In this document: one piece after another, positions 25,398 to 33,949 of the stretch
How positions within the stretch are numbered: position 1 is the stretch's first letter
Layout of the letters: every line of letters begins with the position of its first letter
NCBI RefSeq assembly: GCF_900182585.1
Contig: NZ_FXTM01000011.1
Span: 1-59,475, forward strand
Length of the DNA stretch: 59,475 bases
Origin: Balnearium lithotrophicum
GTDB taxonomy: Bacteria; Aquificota; Aquificia; Desulfurobacteriales; Desulfurobacteriaceae
Reading direction: 5' to 3'
The notes under the pieces: model-generated
The model's input: the letters and a program-made list of their open reading frames with translations, nothing else
Told to the model about the DNA's origin: nothing
Database searches by the model: none
Program-made: the position numbers and the translations under genes

Positions 25398-25904
25398 TTA
25401 ATGGTTCTTGTGACTGAAGTAGAGGGCTAAAGCGAGCATAAGAACACCTGCTGCAAGGTATAAGGTTTCTAAAGGAGTTTCGTATTTAATATGAATTGCA
25501 TACTTGAAAAAGGTAACAATTAAAACCATAAGGACAACTTTTGCCAATTTCTCCTTTAAATCATCCAAACTGTGAATTGCAAGTATCTTACTCGACCTCT
25601 TATCACTCTCAGCTTCGTCAATTCTGCTTATAAAGAGCTCGTAGAGACCTAATGAAAAAATTATTAAAACGGTAGCAATTAAGTAGAGGTCTATAGCACC
25701 TACTATTGAGCCTACAAGGGTTTCATGTTCATCTGAACTAATGTGAAAACCCCTTTCAACGAGGGAATAGACCGGTTCGTATATTTCCATAGAAGCTACA
25801 ATGAAGAGGGAAAGTGATGCAAGGAGAGAAAAGAGAACTGCAAATATTACAAGCCACCTCGTTCTCCATAAAAAACCTTCAAAAACTCTCTCTAAAAGTT
25901 TCAC
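25398..25904 (-). CDS. UPF0114 (YqhA-like) membrane protein
   Basis: The 168-residue product has four predicted membrane segments (about residues 12-35, 68-90, 113-132 and 140-160) and resembles the YqhA/UPF0114 family, with FSLGLYELFISRID and LAKVVLMVLIVTFFKYAIHI. The biochemical function of the family is not established. It directly follows the antiporter gene and precedes fliG by 9 nt. Confidence 0.75.
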   Translation of the reverse strand: MKLLERVFEGFLWRTRWLVIFAVLFSLLASLSLFIVASMEIYEPVYSLVERGFHISSDEHETLVGSIVGAIDLYLIATVLIIFSLGLYELFISRIDEAESDKRSSKILAIHSLDDLKEKLAKVVLMVLIVTFFKYAIHIKYETPLETLYLAAGVLMLALALYFSHKNH

Positions 25905-27266
25905 TTAGAAACCCCCAAATACAGCGTGTTCTATGTAGAAGAGAACAATTGCAATAACAACAGTTATTGCGGCAACAGGTGTTCCGTACTTCATAAACCT
26001 GAAGAAATCAATCTTGTATCCGTTCCTCTCAGCAATGTCTGCAGTAACAATATTTGCAGAAGCACCGATTAAAGTCAGGTTTCCTCCAAGACAAGCTCCC
26101 AAGGAGAGTGCCCACCAGAGAGGGTCCATAATTGAACCCATCTGCAGCTCCATCCCTTTTAAAACGTAAGCCATAGACATTGTAAATGGTATGTTATCCA
26201 CAAATCCAGAAATTACTGCTGAGACGAATCCTACAATTATTATCCCTTCGTGGATGTTGTTTCCTATTTCCTTTATCAGCCAGTGAGCAGCTATATCAAA
26301 CACACCGTTGACCTCTAAGGCTCCAACAACCATAAACAGTCCCATGAAGAAGATTAACGTTGTCCACTCAACCTTTTCCAAAATCCAGGCAGGAGAGAGG
26401 CCACTTATTAAGGATAAAATCGTGGCCATCGCAAGAGCAATAATTCCTGGCTCAAGCCCTAAATCGTGTCCAACTATAAAGAGTATGATTGTTATCAGGA
26501 AAGTGACTACAGATTTCTTCATAAGCTTTCTGTCTAAGAGCCTTTCATCAACTTCTCCCGAAAGTATGTCTGACAGCTCATCTCCCGAAACTTGAGCTTT
26601 TAGAAATCCCCCCTTAGCCATCAAGAAGTGCATTACTGCAAGACCAATTAAGAAGGCAAGGGTAGCGTAGGGTGCTACTTCCTCTAAGAAGTCATTGAAG
26701 GTCTTACCTGCAATACTTCCAATGATTATGTTTGGCGGGTCACCAATTAAGGTTGCCGTACCACCTGTGTTTGATGCTAAAACAATTGCAATGAGGTATG
26801 GAATAGGGTTCAATTTAAGCTTTTCCGCAATGTTAATCATAACAGGAGCCATAAAGAGGACAGTTGTAACGTTATCCAAAAATGCAGAAAAGAGAGCTGT
26901 AAGCAGAGAAAATATCCATAGAACCCTTGATGGAGAACCTTTTGTTAACTTAACAGCTTTTGCTGCAACAAGATGGAAGAAACCACTCTTTCCCATAACG
27001 GTAACGATGTTCATCATTCCAAATAGGAGAAAGATTGTATTGTGGTCAACAGATTCCCAGGCCTTTTCCGGAGTTATAACACCGATAATTAGAACAAGGG
27101 AAGCTCCTATAAGAGCAGCAATCGTTCTATGGAAAAACTTTTCTAAGAGTATCATTGCGTACGTAAATAGAAAGAGAAGAACGCTTAACTCCGCCATCTC
27201 CGTTTTAGAAAGGTGAATGTGAAAAGCTCCTAAAAGACCACTGACTTCCTTCACAGCCCCTTCCAT
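25905..27266 (-). CDS. ArsB/NhaD superfamily ion transporter (NhaD-type Na+/H+ antiporter-like)
   Basis: The product is an inner-membrane transporter with about 11-12 helices and the two inverted family repeats, recognised by FSAFLDNVTTVLFMAPVMI with ASNTGGTATLIGDPPNIIIG in the first half and GFVDNIPFTMSMAYV in the second. This pattern is typical of NhaD Na+/H+ antiporters and related ArsB/CitM permeases; substrate cannot be fixed by eye. The ATG at 27266 overlaps the recN stop and follows GGGAGGAGTG, so it is preferred to the in-frame GTG just upstream. Confidence 0.8.
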   Translation of the reverse strand: MEGAVKEVSGLLGAFHIHLSKTEMAELSVLLFLFTYAMILLEKFFHRTIAALIGASLVLIIGVITPEKAWESVDHNTIFLLFGMMNIVTVMGKSGFFHLVAAKAVKLTKGSPSRVLWIFSLLTALFSAFLDNVTTVLFMAPVMINIAEKLKLNPIPYLIAIVLASNTGGTATLIGDPPNIIIGSIAGKTFNDFLEEVAPYATLAFLIGLAVMHFLMAKGGFLKAQVSGDELSDILSGEVDERLLDRKLMKKSVVTFLITIILFIVGHDLGLEPGIIALAMATILSLISGLSPAWILEKVEWTTLIFFMGLFMVVGALEVNGVFDIAAHWLIKEIGNNIHEGIIIVGFVSAVISGFVDNIPFTMSMAYVLKGMELQMGSIMDPLWWALSLGACLGGNLTLIGASANIVTADIAERNGYKIDFFRFMKYGTPVAAITVVIAIVLFYIEHAVFGGF

Positions 27267-28828
27267 CACTCCTCCCAGCTATTTAAAAGGTCTTTAACAG
27301 CTCTAATACTTCCCTGTGTAACGTCTCCAGATATCATTTTCGAAATTTCCTCTACAAGAGAGGAGTTTTCTAAAACGTTTACTTCTACTTTCCCATTCCC
27401 TGTTCTCTCTAATTTAAAAACCCTATCTGCTGGAGCAACAACCTGAGGCGAGTGAGTTACAGCTATAACTTGTTGATTCCTCGAAATAAGTTTCAGTTTT
27501 CTTGCAACCTTCTTGAGTATTTTACCAGACATGCCCGAATCAATCTCGTCAAAGACCATTGTAGCAGAAGGTAGGGAAAAGATGGATAAAATTGAAAGGA
27601 GAAATCGAGAGAGTTCTCCTCCTGAAATTGATTCAGAAATTGGAGACAAGGGTAAAATTGGATTTCCAGAAAACAGGAATCTTACAGTTTCAAGGCCAAC
27701 AGGAGAAGGTTCTTTAAGGTCTTGAAATTCAATCTCAAACCTTGCAGAATTGAGGCCTAACTCTGAAAATTCCCTCTCTAAGTATTTCTTCAGCAAACTA
27801 CTACCTTCTTTTCTCTTAATGCTTATTTTCTTACCTATCTGATAAAGTTTCTCCTTTATTTCTTCCAACTCCCTTTCTAAATTTTCAATTTCGTAGGAAA
27901 CATTCTCAAGCCTTTCCAACTTCTCTTTCGATTTATTTAGAAAGTCATAAATTTCCTCATAGGAACTTCCATACTTTTTCTTAAGTTTTTCTATTTTGTA
28001 GAGTCTTTCCTCTATTTCCTCCAAGGAAAGTTCAGTTTCTGGAGGATTCATTTTTCTCTCAATTTCCGAAACTATCGATTCAACTTCGTAGTAGACAGAG
28101 GAGAGCTTTTCTGAAATTTCACCGTACATGTTTAAGGAATCAAACTCTCTAATAACATCTGAGAGAAGCGAAAGGACGGACACCTCTCCTTCGTAGAGCA
28201 GAAAGAGCGAAGTTTCCCTAACCTTTCTAATCTCCTCAATTTTGGAGAGTTTTTCCCGGAGCTCTAAGAGCTCCTCCTCCTCTCCTATCTGAAGGTTAAC
28301 TTCCTCAATTTCGTTTATTTGAAACTTCAAAATATCAATTTCCCTATCCCTTAACCTCTCCTGCTCCTTTAACTCCGCAAGTTCCGAAAGCTTACTACTA
28401 TACTTCTTTAGAACTCCTCTGAACTCTTCAAGGAGACCTTCGGTCTTCGAAAATCTGTCAAGTATTTTAAGTTGATAGGAGGGTTTTAGTAGATTTATAC
28501 CCTCCCTTTGGGACTGAATAAAAAAGAGAGGAGATAGAACCTCGTAAATTTTCCTCTGTGGAACTCTCATACCGTTTAAAAAGTACCTCGAGCGCCCTCC
28601 CTTAAAGTCCCTCCTGACGAATATCTCCTCCCCATCTACCCTTAAGACAGCCTCTACAAAGGTATCTTCTGTAACAAACGGGAACTTTTCTCCCATTAAA
28701 AACTTAATTGATGAAACGAGAAGGGATTTACCCGTTCCAGTTTCACCGATAATAACGTTAAAGTTTGGAGAGAGGAAGAGCTCTCCACTTATACCACCAA
28801 AGGAATTAACTCTGAGTTCCTCAAGCAT
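27266..28828 (-). CDS. recN: DNA repair protein RecN
   Basis: RecN is an SMC-like ATPase in double-strand break repair. The order is the N-terminal Walker A motif (IIGETGTGKSLLVSSIKFLMG), truncated here to residues about 25-40, a long coiled coil in the middle (residues about 150-350), and the C-terminal ABC signature SISGGELSRFLLSIL with Walker B ATMVFDEIDSGMSG. Length (520) is slightly below the E. coli protein. The stop overlaps the antiporter start. Confidence 0.94.
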   Translation of the reverse strand: MLEELRVNSFGGISGELFLSPNFNVIIGETGTGKSLLVSSIKFLMGEKFPFVTEDTFVEAVLRVDGEEIFVRRDFKGGRSRYFLNGMRVPQRKIYEVLSPLFFIQSQREGINLLKPSYQLKILDRFSKTEGLLEEFRGVLKKYSSKLSELAELKEQERLRDREIDILKFQINEIEEVNLQIGEEEELLELREKLSKIEEIRKVRETSLFLLYEGEVSVLSLLSDVIREFDSLNMYGEISEKLSSVYYEVESIVSEIERKMNPPETELSLEEIEERLYKIEKLKKKYGSSYEEIYDFLNKSKEKLERLENVSYEIENLERELEEIKEKLYQIGKKISIKRKEGSSLLKKYLEREFSELGLNSARFEIEFQDLKEPSPVGLETVRFLFSGNPILPLSPISESISGGELSRFLLSILSIFSLPSATMVFDEIDSGMSGKILKKVARKLKLISRNQQVIAVTHSPQVVAPADRVFKLERTGNGKVEVNVLENSSLVEEISKMISGDVTQGSIRAVKDLLNSWEE

Positions 28829-28829
28829 A

Positions 28830-29414
28830 CTAACTGCTGACCCAATTGTTCAGAATTTTTAGAACCTGCTCTCTACCTTCGCGGGTTTTTGACGAGAAGG
28901 GAACTATTCTAACTGAATCATCCTTAAAGGCTCTTCTGACTTTTTCTTCAAGCTTCTTTCTCTCTGAGGACTTCAACTTATCAACCTTCGTTGCAATTAC
29001 AACGTAGGGAATAGAGTAAAAGTCCAACCAATCCTTCATCTGTTTGTCCTTCTCTGTGGGTCCTACCCTTGAATCAATTAGGAGAAAGATACCCTTTAAT
29101 CTGTCTCTACCCTTTAAATAACTTTCTATAAGTTCCTTCCACCTCTTCTGTTCCCTAAGCGGAACCCTTGCGAAGCCGTAACCGGGAAGGTCAACTAAGA
29201 AGAACTTTTGATTAACTAAATAGAAGTTAATCGAACGGGTCTTTCCAGGCTCAGAGCTCACCCTTGCAAGCTTAAAGTTGTTTACAATGGTATTTAAAAG
29301 GGAGGACTTTCCAACGTTTGACCTTCCAACGAAGGCCACCTCGTTAAAGGGAGTCTGGGGTAAGTCCTCAGGTGAGTAGACTGCTTTGTAGAGCTCCACA
29401 TTTTTAACTTTCAT
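28830..29414 (-). CDS. engB: Ribosome biogenesis GTPase YsxC/EngB
   Basis: This Era-like GTPase is needed for large ribosomal subunit assembly. The G motifs are FVGRSNVGKSSLLNTIVNN (G1), GKTRSINFYLV (G2), DLPGYGFA (G3) and IATKVDKLKSSE (G4). The 194-residue length is typical. It overlaps the upstream thioredoxin-like gene by 1 nt and precedes recN by 1 nt. Confidence 0.95.
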   Translation of the reverse strand: MKVKNVELYKAVYSPEDLPQTPFNEVAFVGRSNVGKSSLLNTIVNNFKLARVSSEPGKTRSINFYLVNQKFFLVDLPGYGFARVPLREQKRWKELIESYLKGRDRLKGIFLLIDSRVGPTEKDKQMKDWLDFYSIPYVVIATKVDKLKSSERKKLEEKVRRAFKDDSVRIVPFSSKTREGREQVLKILNNWVSS

Positions 29415-29974
29415 TATCCCTCTTTTAAAAGCTGGTCTACAGCCCTTACAAAGAGCTCCTCGTAGGAAGGAGCAAATCCAACCTCGTAGTACCTAATAAA
29501 CCCTCTCTTATCGATTATGTAGGTTTGAGGGATTGAGTCAAGTCCCGTAATTTTCCCTGCAAACTCATCCCAAGCCTTTTCCGGTGCAGGAGCTACAGTG
29601 TAGCTAACTCCCATCTTTTCAACGAAGGGCTTTAGTTCTTCAGGAGCTCTACCTGAATAGTCAACAGAAAGCCCAATAACTACAACTTTTCCACCGTACT
29701 TCTTATAAATCCTGTCAAGAACAGGCATCTCTGCCCTACAGGGTGGACAGTAAGTTCCAAAGAATTGAACAATAACAACTTTCCCTCTAAAATCTGAGAG
29801 TCTATGGGTCTTCCCGTTCACATCTGTAAATTTAAAATCGTAAGCTCTCGTTCCTCTACTCTCCTGTGAGATTGATGATACCTCTGTAGTTTTCTCAACC
29901 TTTCCCGTTTCCTTTTGACACCCTGTAATTGAGACAAGAGACAACAAAAGAGCAACGGATAGGAGCTTTTTCAT
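29414..29974 (-). CDS. TlpA/ResA-like thioredoxin-fold lipoprotein
   Basis: The protein is an exported thiol-disulfide oxidoreductase of the AhpC/TSA-TlpA class. A lipoprotein signal ends in SITGC (Cys19); the redox centre is FFGTYCPPCRAEMPVLDRIY (CPPC), and the cis-proline region is SIPQTYIIDKRG. It probably acts in the periplasm, for example in cytochrome maturation or disulfide reduction. It is encoded next to thioredoxin and thioredoxin reductase. Confidence 0.88.
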   Translation of the reverse strand: MKKLLSVALLLSLVSITGCQKETGKVEKTTEVSSISQESRGTRAYDFKFTDVNGKTHRLSDFRGKVVIVQFFGTYCPPCRAEMPVLDRIYKKYGGKVVVIGLSVDYSGRAPEELKPFVEKMGVSYTVAPAPEKAWDEFAGKITGLDSIPQTYIIDKRGFIRYYEVGFAPSYEELFVRAVDQLLKEG

Positions 29975-29975
29975 C

Positions 29976-30896
29976 CTAACCTTCCTTCTCCTCTAAGAAT
30001 TTTGTGGCAGACATTGCTGCAACTGCTCCATCAGAAGTGGCCGTAACGACCTGTTTCAGTGGCTTGTACCTAACGTCCCCAGCGGCAAAGAGACCTGGCA
30101 TTTTTGTCTTCATCTCATCATCTGTAAGAATAAATCCCTGTTCGTTCGTTTCCACTAAGTGTAAAACAGGGGAGACGTTCGGTTCATTTCCAATGAATAT
30201 AAAAATACCGTCAACTGGCAGTTCCGATAATTCACCGGATACAGTATCCCTAAGAGTAAGGGATTCTACAAAGTCCTTTCCATTTATGGATTCAACAACC
30301 TTATTCAGTACAGGTTCTATTTTTTCGTTTTTCCTTACCCTATCCTGAATAATTTTTACAGCTCTAAACTTATCTCTCCTGTGAATCAGATAAACTTTGT
30401 TTGCAAACTTTGTTAGATAAAGGGCTTCCTCTAATGCAGAATCACCCCCACCAACTACTGCAACGGTTTTATCCTTAAAAAAGAAACCGTCACAAACGGC
30501 ACAGTAGGAAACTCCCCTTCCTAAAAACTCTGCCTCTCCAGGAACGTTTAACTTTCTTGGGGTTGAACCTGCAGCCCAGATTACGGTTTTTCCCCTTATT
30601 TCATCATTCCCGCACTTTAAAATGAAAATATCCCCTTCAACATCGACAGAATCCACACTTTTTCCAGTCTCTATCTTTGCTCCAAACTTCTCTGCATGTT
30701 TTCTGAATTTCTCTGAAAGTTCAAATCCAGTAATACCTTCATAGAAACCAGGATAGTTCTCTATCTGCTCCGTTATAAGGAGCTGTCCACCTGGAACCTG
30801 GTCAAGAACAACCGTTTTAAGTTGAGACCTTCCAGCATAAATTGCAGAAGCCAGCCCTGCAGGGCCAGCACCAACTATCACAACATCCCAAATCAT
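29976..30896 (-). CDS. trxB: Thioredoxin reductase TrxB
   Basis: This is an NADPH-dependent flavoenzyme that reduces thioredoxin. The FAD site (VVIVGAGPAGLASAIYAGRS), the NADPH site (VAVVGGGDSALEEALYLTKF) and the redox pair CAVC at SYCAVCDGFFFK are present; the C-terminal FAD motif is GLFAAGDVRYKPLKQVVTA. The 306-residue length matches the bacterial low-Mr form. It lies 3 nt after trxA, so the enzyme and its substrate are made together. Confidence 0.95.
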   Translation of the reverse strand: MIWDVVIVGAGPAGLASAIYAGRSQLKTVVLDQVPGGQLLITEQIENYPGFYEGITGFELSEKFRKHAEKFGAKIETGKSVDSVDVEGDIFILKCGNDEIRGKTVIWAAGSTPRKLNVPGEAEFLGRGVSYCAVCDGFFFKDKTVAVVGGGDSALEEALYLTKFANKVYLIHRRDKFRAVKIIQDRVRKNEKIEPVLNKVVESINGKDFVESLTLRDTVSGELSELPVDGIFIFIGNEPNVSPVLHLVETNEQGFILTDDEMKTKMPGLFAAGDVRYKPLKQVVTATSDGAVAAMSATKFLEEKEG

Positions 30897-30899
30897 GCT

Positions 30900-31226
30900 C
30901 TACTCCCCGAGGAAACGGGCTATCATGTTTTCAAAAACAGCCTTAGGCTGAAGTCCTACTTTAACATCGGCAGGCTCTCCATTAACAAAGAGTATAACGG
31001 TAGGAATTCCCCTTATTCCGTACTGCATTGCAACCATGGGAAGTTCATCTGTGTTTACTTTAACAACTTTAACTTTTCCTTCGTACTCCTGGGAGAGCTC
31101 CTCAATTGTGGGAGCAAGCATTCTACAAGGTCCACACCATGGAGCCCAGAAGTCAACAAGCACAGGGATATCTGACTGAAGAACTTCCCTTTCAAATTCA
31201 TCGACTGTTTTGATTTCTTTTGCCAT
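30900..31226 (-). CDS. trxA: Thioredoxin TrxA
   Basis: The 108-residue product is a classic thioredoxin: DFWAPWCGPCRMLAPTIEEL with the WCGPC centre, and the cis-proline loop IRGIPTVILFVNGEP. It follows the ArsR regulator gene with a 1-nt overlap and precedes trxB. It is a cytoplasmic reductant. Confidence 0.97.
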   Translation of the reverse strand: MAKEIKTVDEFEREVLQSDIPVLVDFWAPWCGPCRMLAPTIEELSQEYEGKVKVVKVNTDELPMVAMQYGIRGIPTVILFVNGEPADVKVGLQPKAVFENMIARFLGE

Positions 31227-31558
31227 TACTTTACCTCCTCTTCTAAAAGTTTCAAGATTTTAACTACAACGGGTAACTCTATTCTGTAACAGGTTTTTAC
31301 TCCGTCCTTACGGAATGAAATTACTCCTGCATTCTTCAGTATGTTAATGTGCTGGGAAACCGTTGGTTGAGGAACGTTCAATTCCTGCCAAATATCCTTT
31401 ACACACTTTTCACCATCGGACAAGTATTTAACAATCTTCACCCTCGTTGGATGGGCAAGAGCCTTTAAGATATCGGCTATTTTTGTTTCCCTCTCCAAAA
31501 AACTCCTCCGAAATTTTAAGGGAATTCTATCATAGTTAATATACAATGATTCCTCCAT
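31226..31558 (-). CDS. ArsR-family transcriptional regulator
   Basis: This is a small winged-helix repressor of ArsR type, with ALAHPTRVKIVKYLSDGEKC, the recognition helix VPQPTVSQHINILKNAGVIS and the wing FRKDGVKTCYRIE. Only two cysteines stand near the positions used for metal or redox sensing (EKCVKDIW and KTCYRIE), so the classic CVC metal box is not complete. It could sense redox state of the following trx genes, which is inference. The ATG at 31558 is used; a TTG at 31549 is also possible after GGAGGA. It overlaps the MEMO gene. Confidence 0.85.
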   Translation of the reverse strand: MEESLYINYDRIPLKFRRSFLERETKIADILKALAHPTRVKIVKYLSDGEKCVKDIWQELNVPQPTVSQHINILKNAGVISFRKDGVKTCYRIELPVVVKILKLLEEEVK

Positions 31559-32345
31559 AACCAACAACCTGGTTATAGTCCCCTGTAACGTCCCCCGAAG
31601 TTCTGTACATTACCAACTCTGCCTTTTCAGCTCCAAGCTCCTTGGCTGCAGTCAGTCCTACCGTTGCAGGGATAACTCCACACATGGAGATGTTGTAGTA
31701 GTGAACCCTCCTGTAGAGCTCCACAGGGTCAAGGTTTAGAATCGCATCAATAGCTAAAGAATCAAGCCTTTCAGCCGTATCCTGGGAAACGTAGTGTGAA
31801 AAGTCCGTGCTAACAACAATTAGTGTATCCTCATCTACCTGAGAAATAACGCTTGCAAGGGCCCTTCCTGCCTTAATACAGTCATCTAAAGAGATATGCT
31901 GAAAAACAACAGGAACTATCCTTAAATCGCTCCTATAACCTGAACAGAACTGTAAAAACGGAACTTGAACTTCCAAAGAGTGCTCGTATATGTGGGCCGT
32001 TGTGTCAGGTTCAAATGGATAGTGGTTGCAGAGTTCGCTCGTAAATTCCTCATTAACAGGAACCTCTCCCAACGGAGTAATCCAAACCCCTTCCGTAAAG
32101 ACAGACACAGGCCTTCCTAAACCGGTATGGTTTGGACCCATAATTACGTTGTTTTTAGGAATCTCTACCCTACTGTAAGTTTCACCTGCAACCTTTCCAG
32201 AGTAGATGTAACCTGCATGGGGAACAATAACAGCCTTTGCCTTAACCTTTGGAACGTCTCTCCTACAAAGAGAACTCAAAAACATTTCAAGCTCCTGAGG
32301 AGTTCCCGGATAGAATTGACCTGCAACTGCCGGATACCTAACCAT
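31536..32345 (-). CDS. MEMO1 family protein (AmmeMemoRadiSam system protein B)
   Basis: The protein belongs to the MEMO family, relatives of class III extradiol dioxygenases of unknown bacterial function. Typical are AVAGQFYPGTPQELEMFL, VIVPHAGYIYSGKVAGETYS, GPNHTGLGRPVSVF and VSTDFSHYVSQDTAE, which supply the His/Cys/Asp residues of the metal-site cleft. The ATG at 32345 follows GGAGGGAGAG; a GTG 12 nt upstream is less likely. The AMMECR1 and radical SAM genes that often accompany it are absent. It is the first gene of the long minus-strand string. Confidence 0.9.
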   Translation of the reverse strand: MVRYPAVAGQFYPGTPQELEMFLSSLCRRDVPKVKAKAVIVPHAGYIYSGKVAGETYSRVEIPKNNVIMGPNHTGLGRPVSVFTEGVWITPLGEVPVNEEFTSELCNHYPFEPDTTAHIYEHSLEVQVPFLQFCSGYRSDLRIVPVVFQHISLDDCIKAGRALASVISQVDEDTLIVVSTDFSHYVSQDTAERLDSLAIDAILNLDPVELYRRVHYYNISMCGVIPATVGLTAAKELGAEKAELVMYRTSGDVTGDYNQVVGYGGIIVY

Positions 32346-32455
32346 CTCTCCCTCCACTTTGGACTGTATTTATTTCATAATTTAAATTCAAGTGCCAAAC
32401 TTTTCTACGCAACTTATATTTAAGGCTGGAAAATTCCCTCTGGGGGAAGTTTTAG
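32346..32455. promoter_or_regulatory. Divergent promoter region between MEMO operon and panD
   Basis: This is the only stretch of clear non-coding DNA at the head of the 32-kb minus-strand string, so its promoter should lie here. For panD (plus) GTGCCA (32392-32397), a 17-nt spacer and TATATT (32415-32420) form a moderate promoter. On the minus strand TTGGCA (32393-32398) is a good -35, but no good -10 stands at the right distance. I see no hairpin. Confidence 0.4.
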
Positions 32456-32836
32456 ATGAAGAGATTTATGTTTAAGTCTAAAATCCACAGGGCAACTGTA
32501 ACGGGGGCAGACCTTAACTATGAGGGAAGTATAACAATTGACAGCGAGCTCCTCAAACTTGCCGACATACTTCCCTACGAAAAAGTTGACATCTACAACG
32601 TTTCAAATGGAGAGAGATTCTCAACCTACGTTATACCGGGAGAACCAGGAAGTGGTGAGGTTTGTCTAAACGGGGCAGCTGCAAGGAAGGTTCAAAAGGG
32701 AGATATTGTAATAATTGTAAGCTACTGTGAGCTCTCTGAAGAGGAAGTAAGAAACTTTTCTCCAACGGTAGTTTTGGTCGATGAGAACAACGCTCCTGTT
32801 AAGGTAAGCAAGACTTCAGGCGGATTGTTGGTATAA
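32456..32836 (+). CDS. panD: Aspartate 1-decarboxylase PanD
   Basis: PanD makes beta-alanine for pantothenate and CoA. It is a pyruvoyl enzyme that cleaves itself between Gly24 and Ser25, seen in [32 protein letters not shown] and the later [20 protein letters not shown] are typical. The 126-residue length is normal. It is transcribed alone on the plus strand, between two long minus-strand strings. Confidence 0.96.
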   Translation: MKRFMFKSKIHRATVTGADLNYEGSITIDSELLKLADILPYEKVDIYNVSNGERFSTYVIPGEPGSGEVCLNGAAARKVQKGDIVIIVSYCELSEEEVRNFSPTVVLVDENNAPVKVSKTSGGLLV

Positions 32837-32859
32837 AGGTAGGGAATTTCCCTACCTTT
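32835..32859. terminator. Bidirectional terminator between panD and ino1
   Basis: A palindrome with 12-bp arms (AAAGGTAGGGAA / TTCCCTACCTTT) lies between the two convergent genes. Each side runs into short A/T stretches, so it can serve both strands. The panD stop overlaps its left edge and the ino1 stop (TAG, minus) lies in its right arm. Confidence 0.8.
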
Positions 32860-33949
32860 CAATTTCACCCGCTATAAACTTCTCCACGAGCTCCTTTGCT
32901 TTCCAGTCTGGATACTGAACAGGTGGGTGTTTCATAGTGTATGAAGAAATTGAGTAGAGAGGGCCTGAGATTCCCCTATCAAGAGCTAACTTTGCACACC
33001 TAATTGCATCTATTGCAGAGCCTGCACTGTTAGGAGAATCCTCAACGGACAGCTTTAGTTCAATGTACATAGGAACATCACCGAACAACCTTCCCTCAAG
33101 TCTTATATAGGCAATCTTATTGTCCTTGAGCCAAGGAACGTAGTCACTTGGGCCGATGTGGATGTTGTTATCCTCAACGGGGTATGGAATAATTGAGCGT
33201 ACAGCCTCCGTCTTTGAAACCTTCTTTGTCTTTAAACGCTTCCTCTCAAGCATGTTTAAAAAGTCTGTGTTCCCACCAAAGTTGAGCTGATAGGTTCTAT
33301 CTATTGGAACGCCCCTGTCGCTCATTAAAGTAGCCAGAGCTCTATGTGTAATCGTTGCCCCAACCTGAGATTTAATATCATCTCCAACTATTGGAAGCCC
33401 CTTCTCCTTAAACTTTTGGGCCCACTCCTTGTCCGATGCTATAAAGACAGGAATACAGTTTACAAAGGCACAACCGGCCTCAAGGGCACACTGAGCGTAA
33501 AACCTTGTAGCCTCTTCAGAACCAACGGGTAGGTAGTTAACAACAACTTCAGCTCCACTCTCCTTGAGTACTTTCACCACATCAACCGGTTCCTTATCGG
33601 CAGGTACAAACCTCTGTTCCTCGGGATACTCAAGCATGTGTTCGGCAAACCCATCCATAATCGGGCCCATTTGAACTTCAACGCCCATCTCAGGAACGTT
33701 AGGATTAAAAACTTTAGTACAGTTGGGCTTTTCAAATATCGCTCTGCTCACATCCTTACCTACTTTCCTTTTATCAATGTCAAAGGCCGCAACAACCTCA
33801 ATATCCCATGGCTTGTATCCACCAACATCGTAGTGCATCAGTCCGGAAATCTCATTCTCCGATTTATCCCTATAGTAGTAAATTCCCTGAACCAAAGAAC
33901 TTGCGCAATTTCCAACGCCAACTATTGCAAGCTTAATTTTCTTAGACAT
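32852..33949 (-). CDS. ino1: myo-Inositol-1-phosphate synthase, thermophile/archaeal type
   Basis: The enzyme converts glucose 6-phosphate to L-myo-inositol 1-phosphate, using NAD. At 365 residues it is the short prokaryotic form; the N-terminal Rossmann motif is [20 protein letters not shown] (first residues [11 protein letters not shown]), then [20 protein letters not shown] and [19 protein letters not shown]. In heat-loving bacteria the product can feed di-myo-inositol phosphate or inositol lipids; the enzyme for that next step is not in the window. It is the last gene of its minus-strand string. Confidence 0.92.
   Translation of the reverse strand: MSKKIKLAIVGVGNCASSLVQGIYYYRDKSENEISGLMHYDVGGYKPWDIEVVAAFDIDKRKVGKDVSRAIFEKPNCTKVFNPNVPEMGVEVQMGPIMDGFAEHMLEYPEEQRFVPADKEPVDVVKVLKESGAEVVVNYLPVGSEEATRFYAQCALEAGCAFVNCIPVFIASDKEWAQKFKEKGLPIVGDDIKSQVGATITHRALATLMSDRGVPIDRTYQLNFGGNTDFLNMLERKRLKTKKVSKTEAVRSIIPYPVEDNNIHIGPSDYVPWLKDNKIAYIRLEGRLFGDVPMYIELKLSVEDSPNSAGSAIDAIRCAKLALDRGISGPLYSISSYTMKHPPVQYPDWKAKELVEKFIAGEIER

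Noticed and set aside
26308-27216. Plus-strand ORFs opposite the antiporter gene
   Set aside because: They are shadows of a well supported membrane protein gene and carry no recognisable motif.
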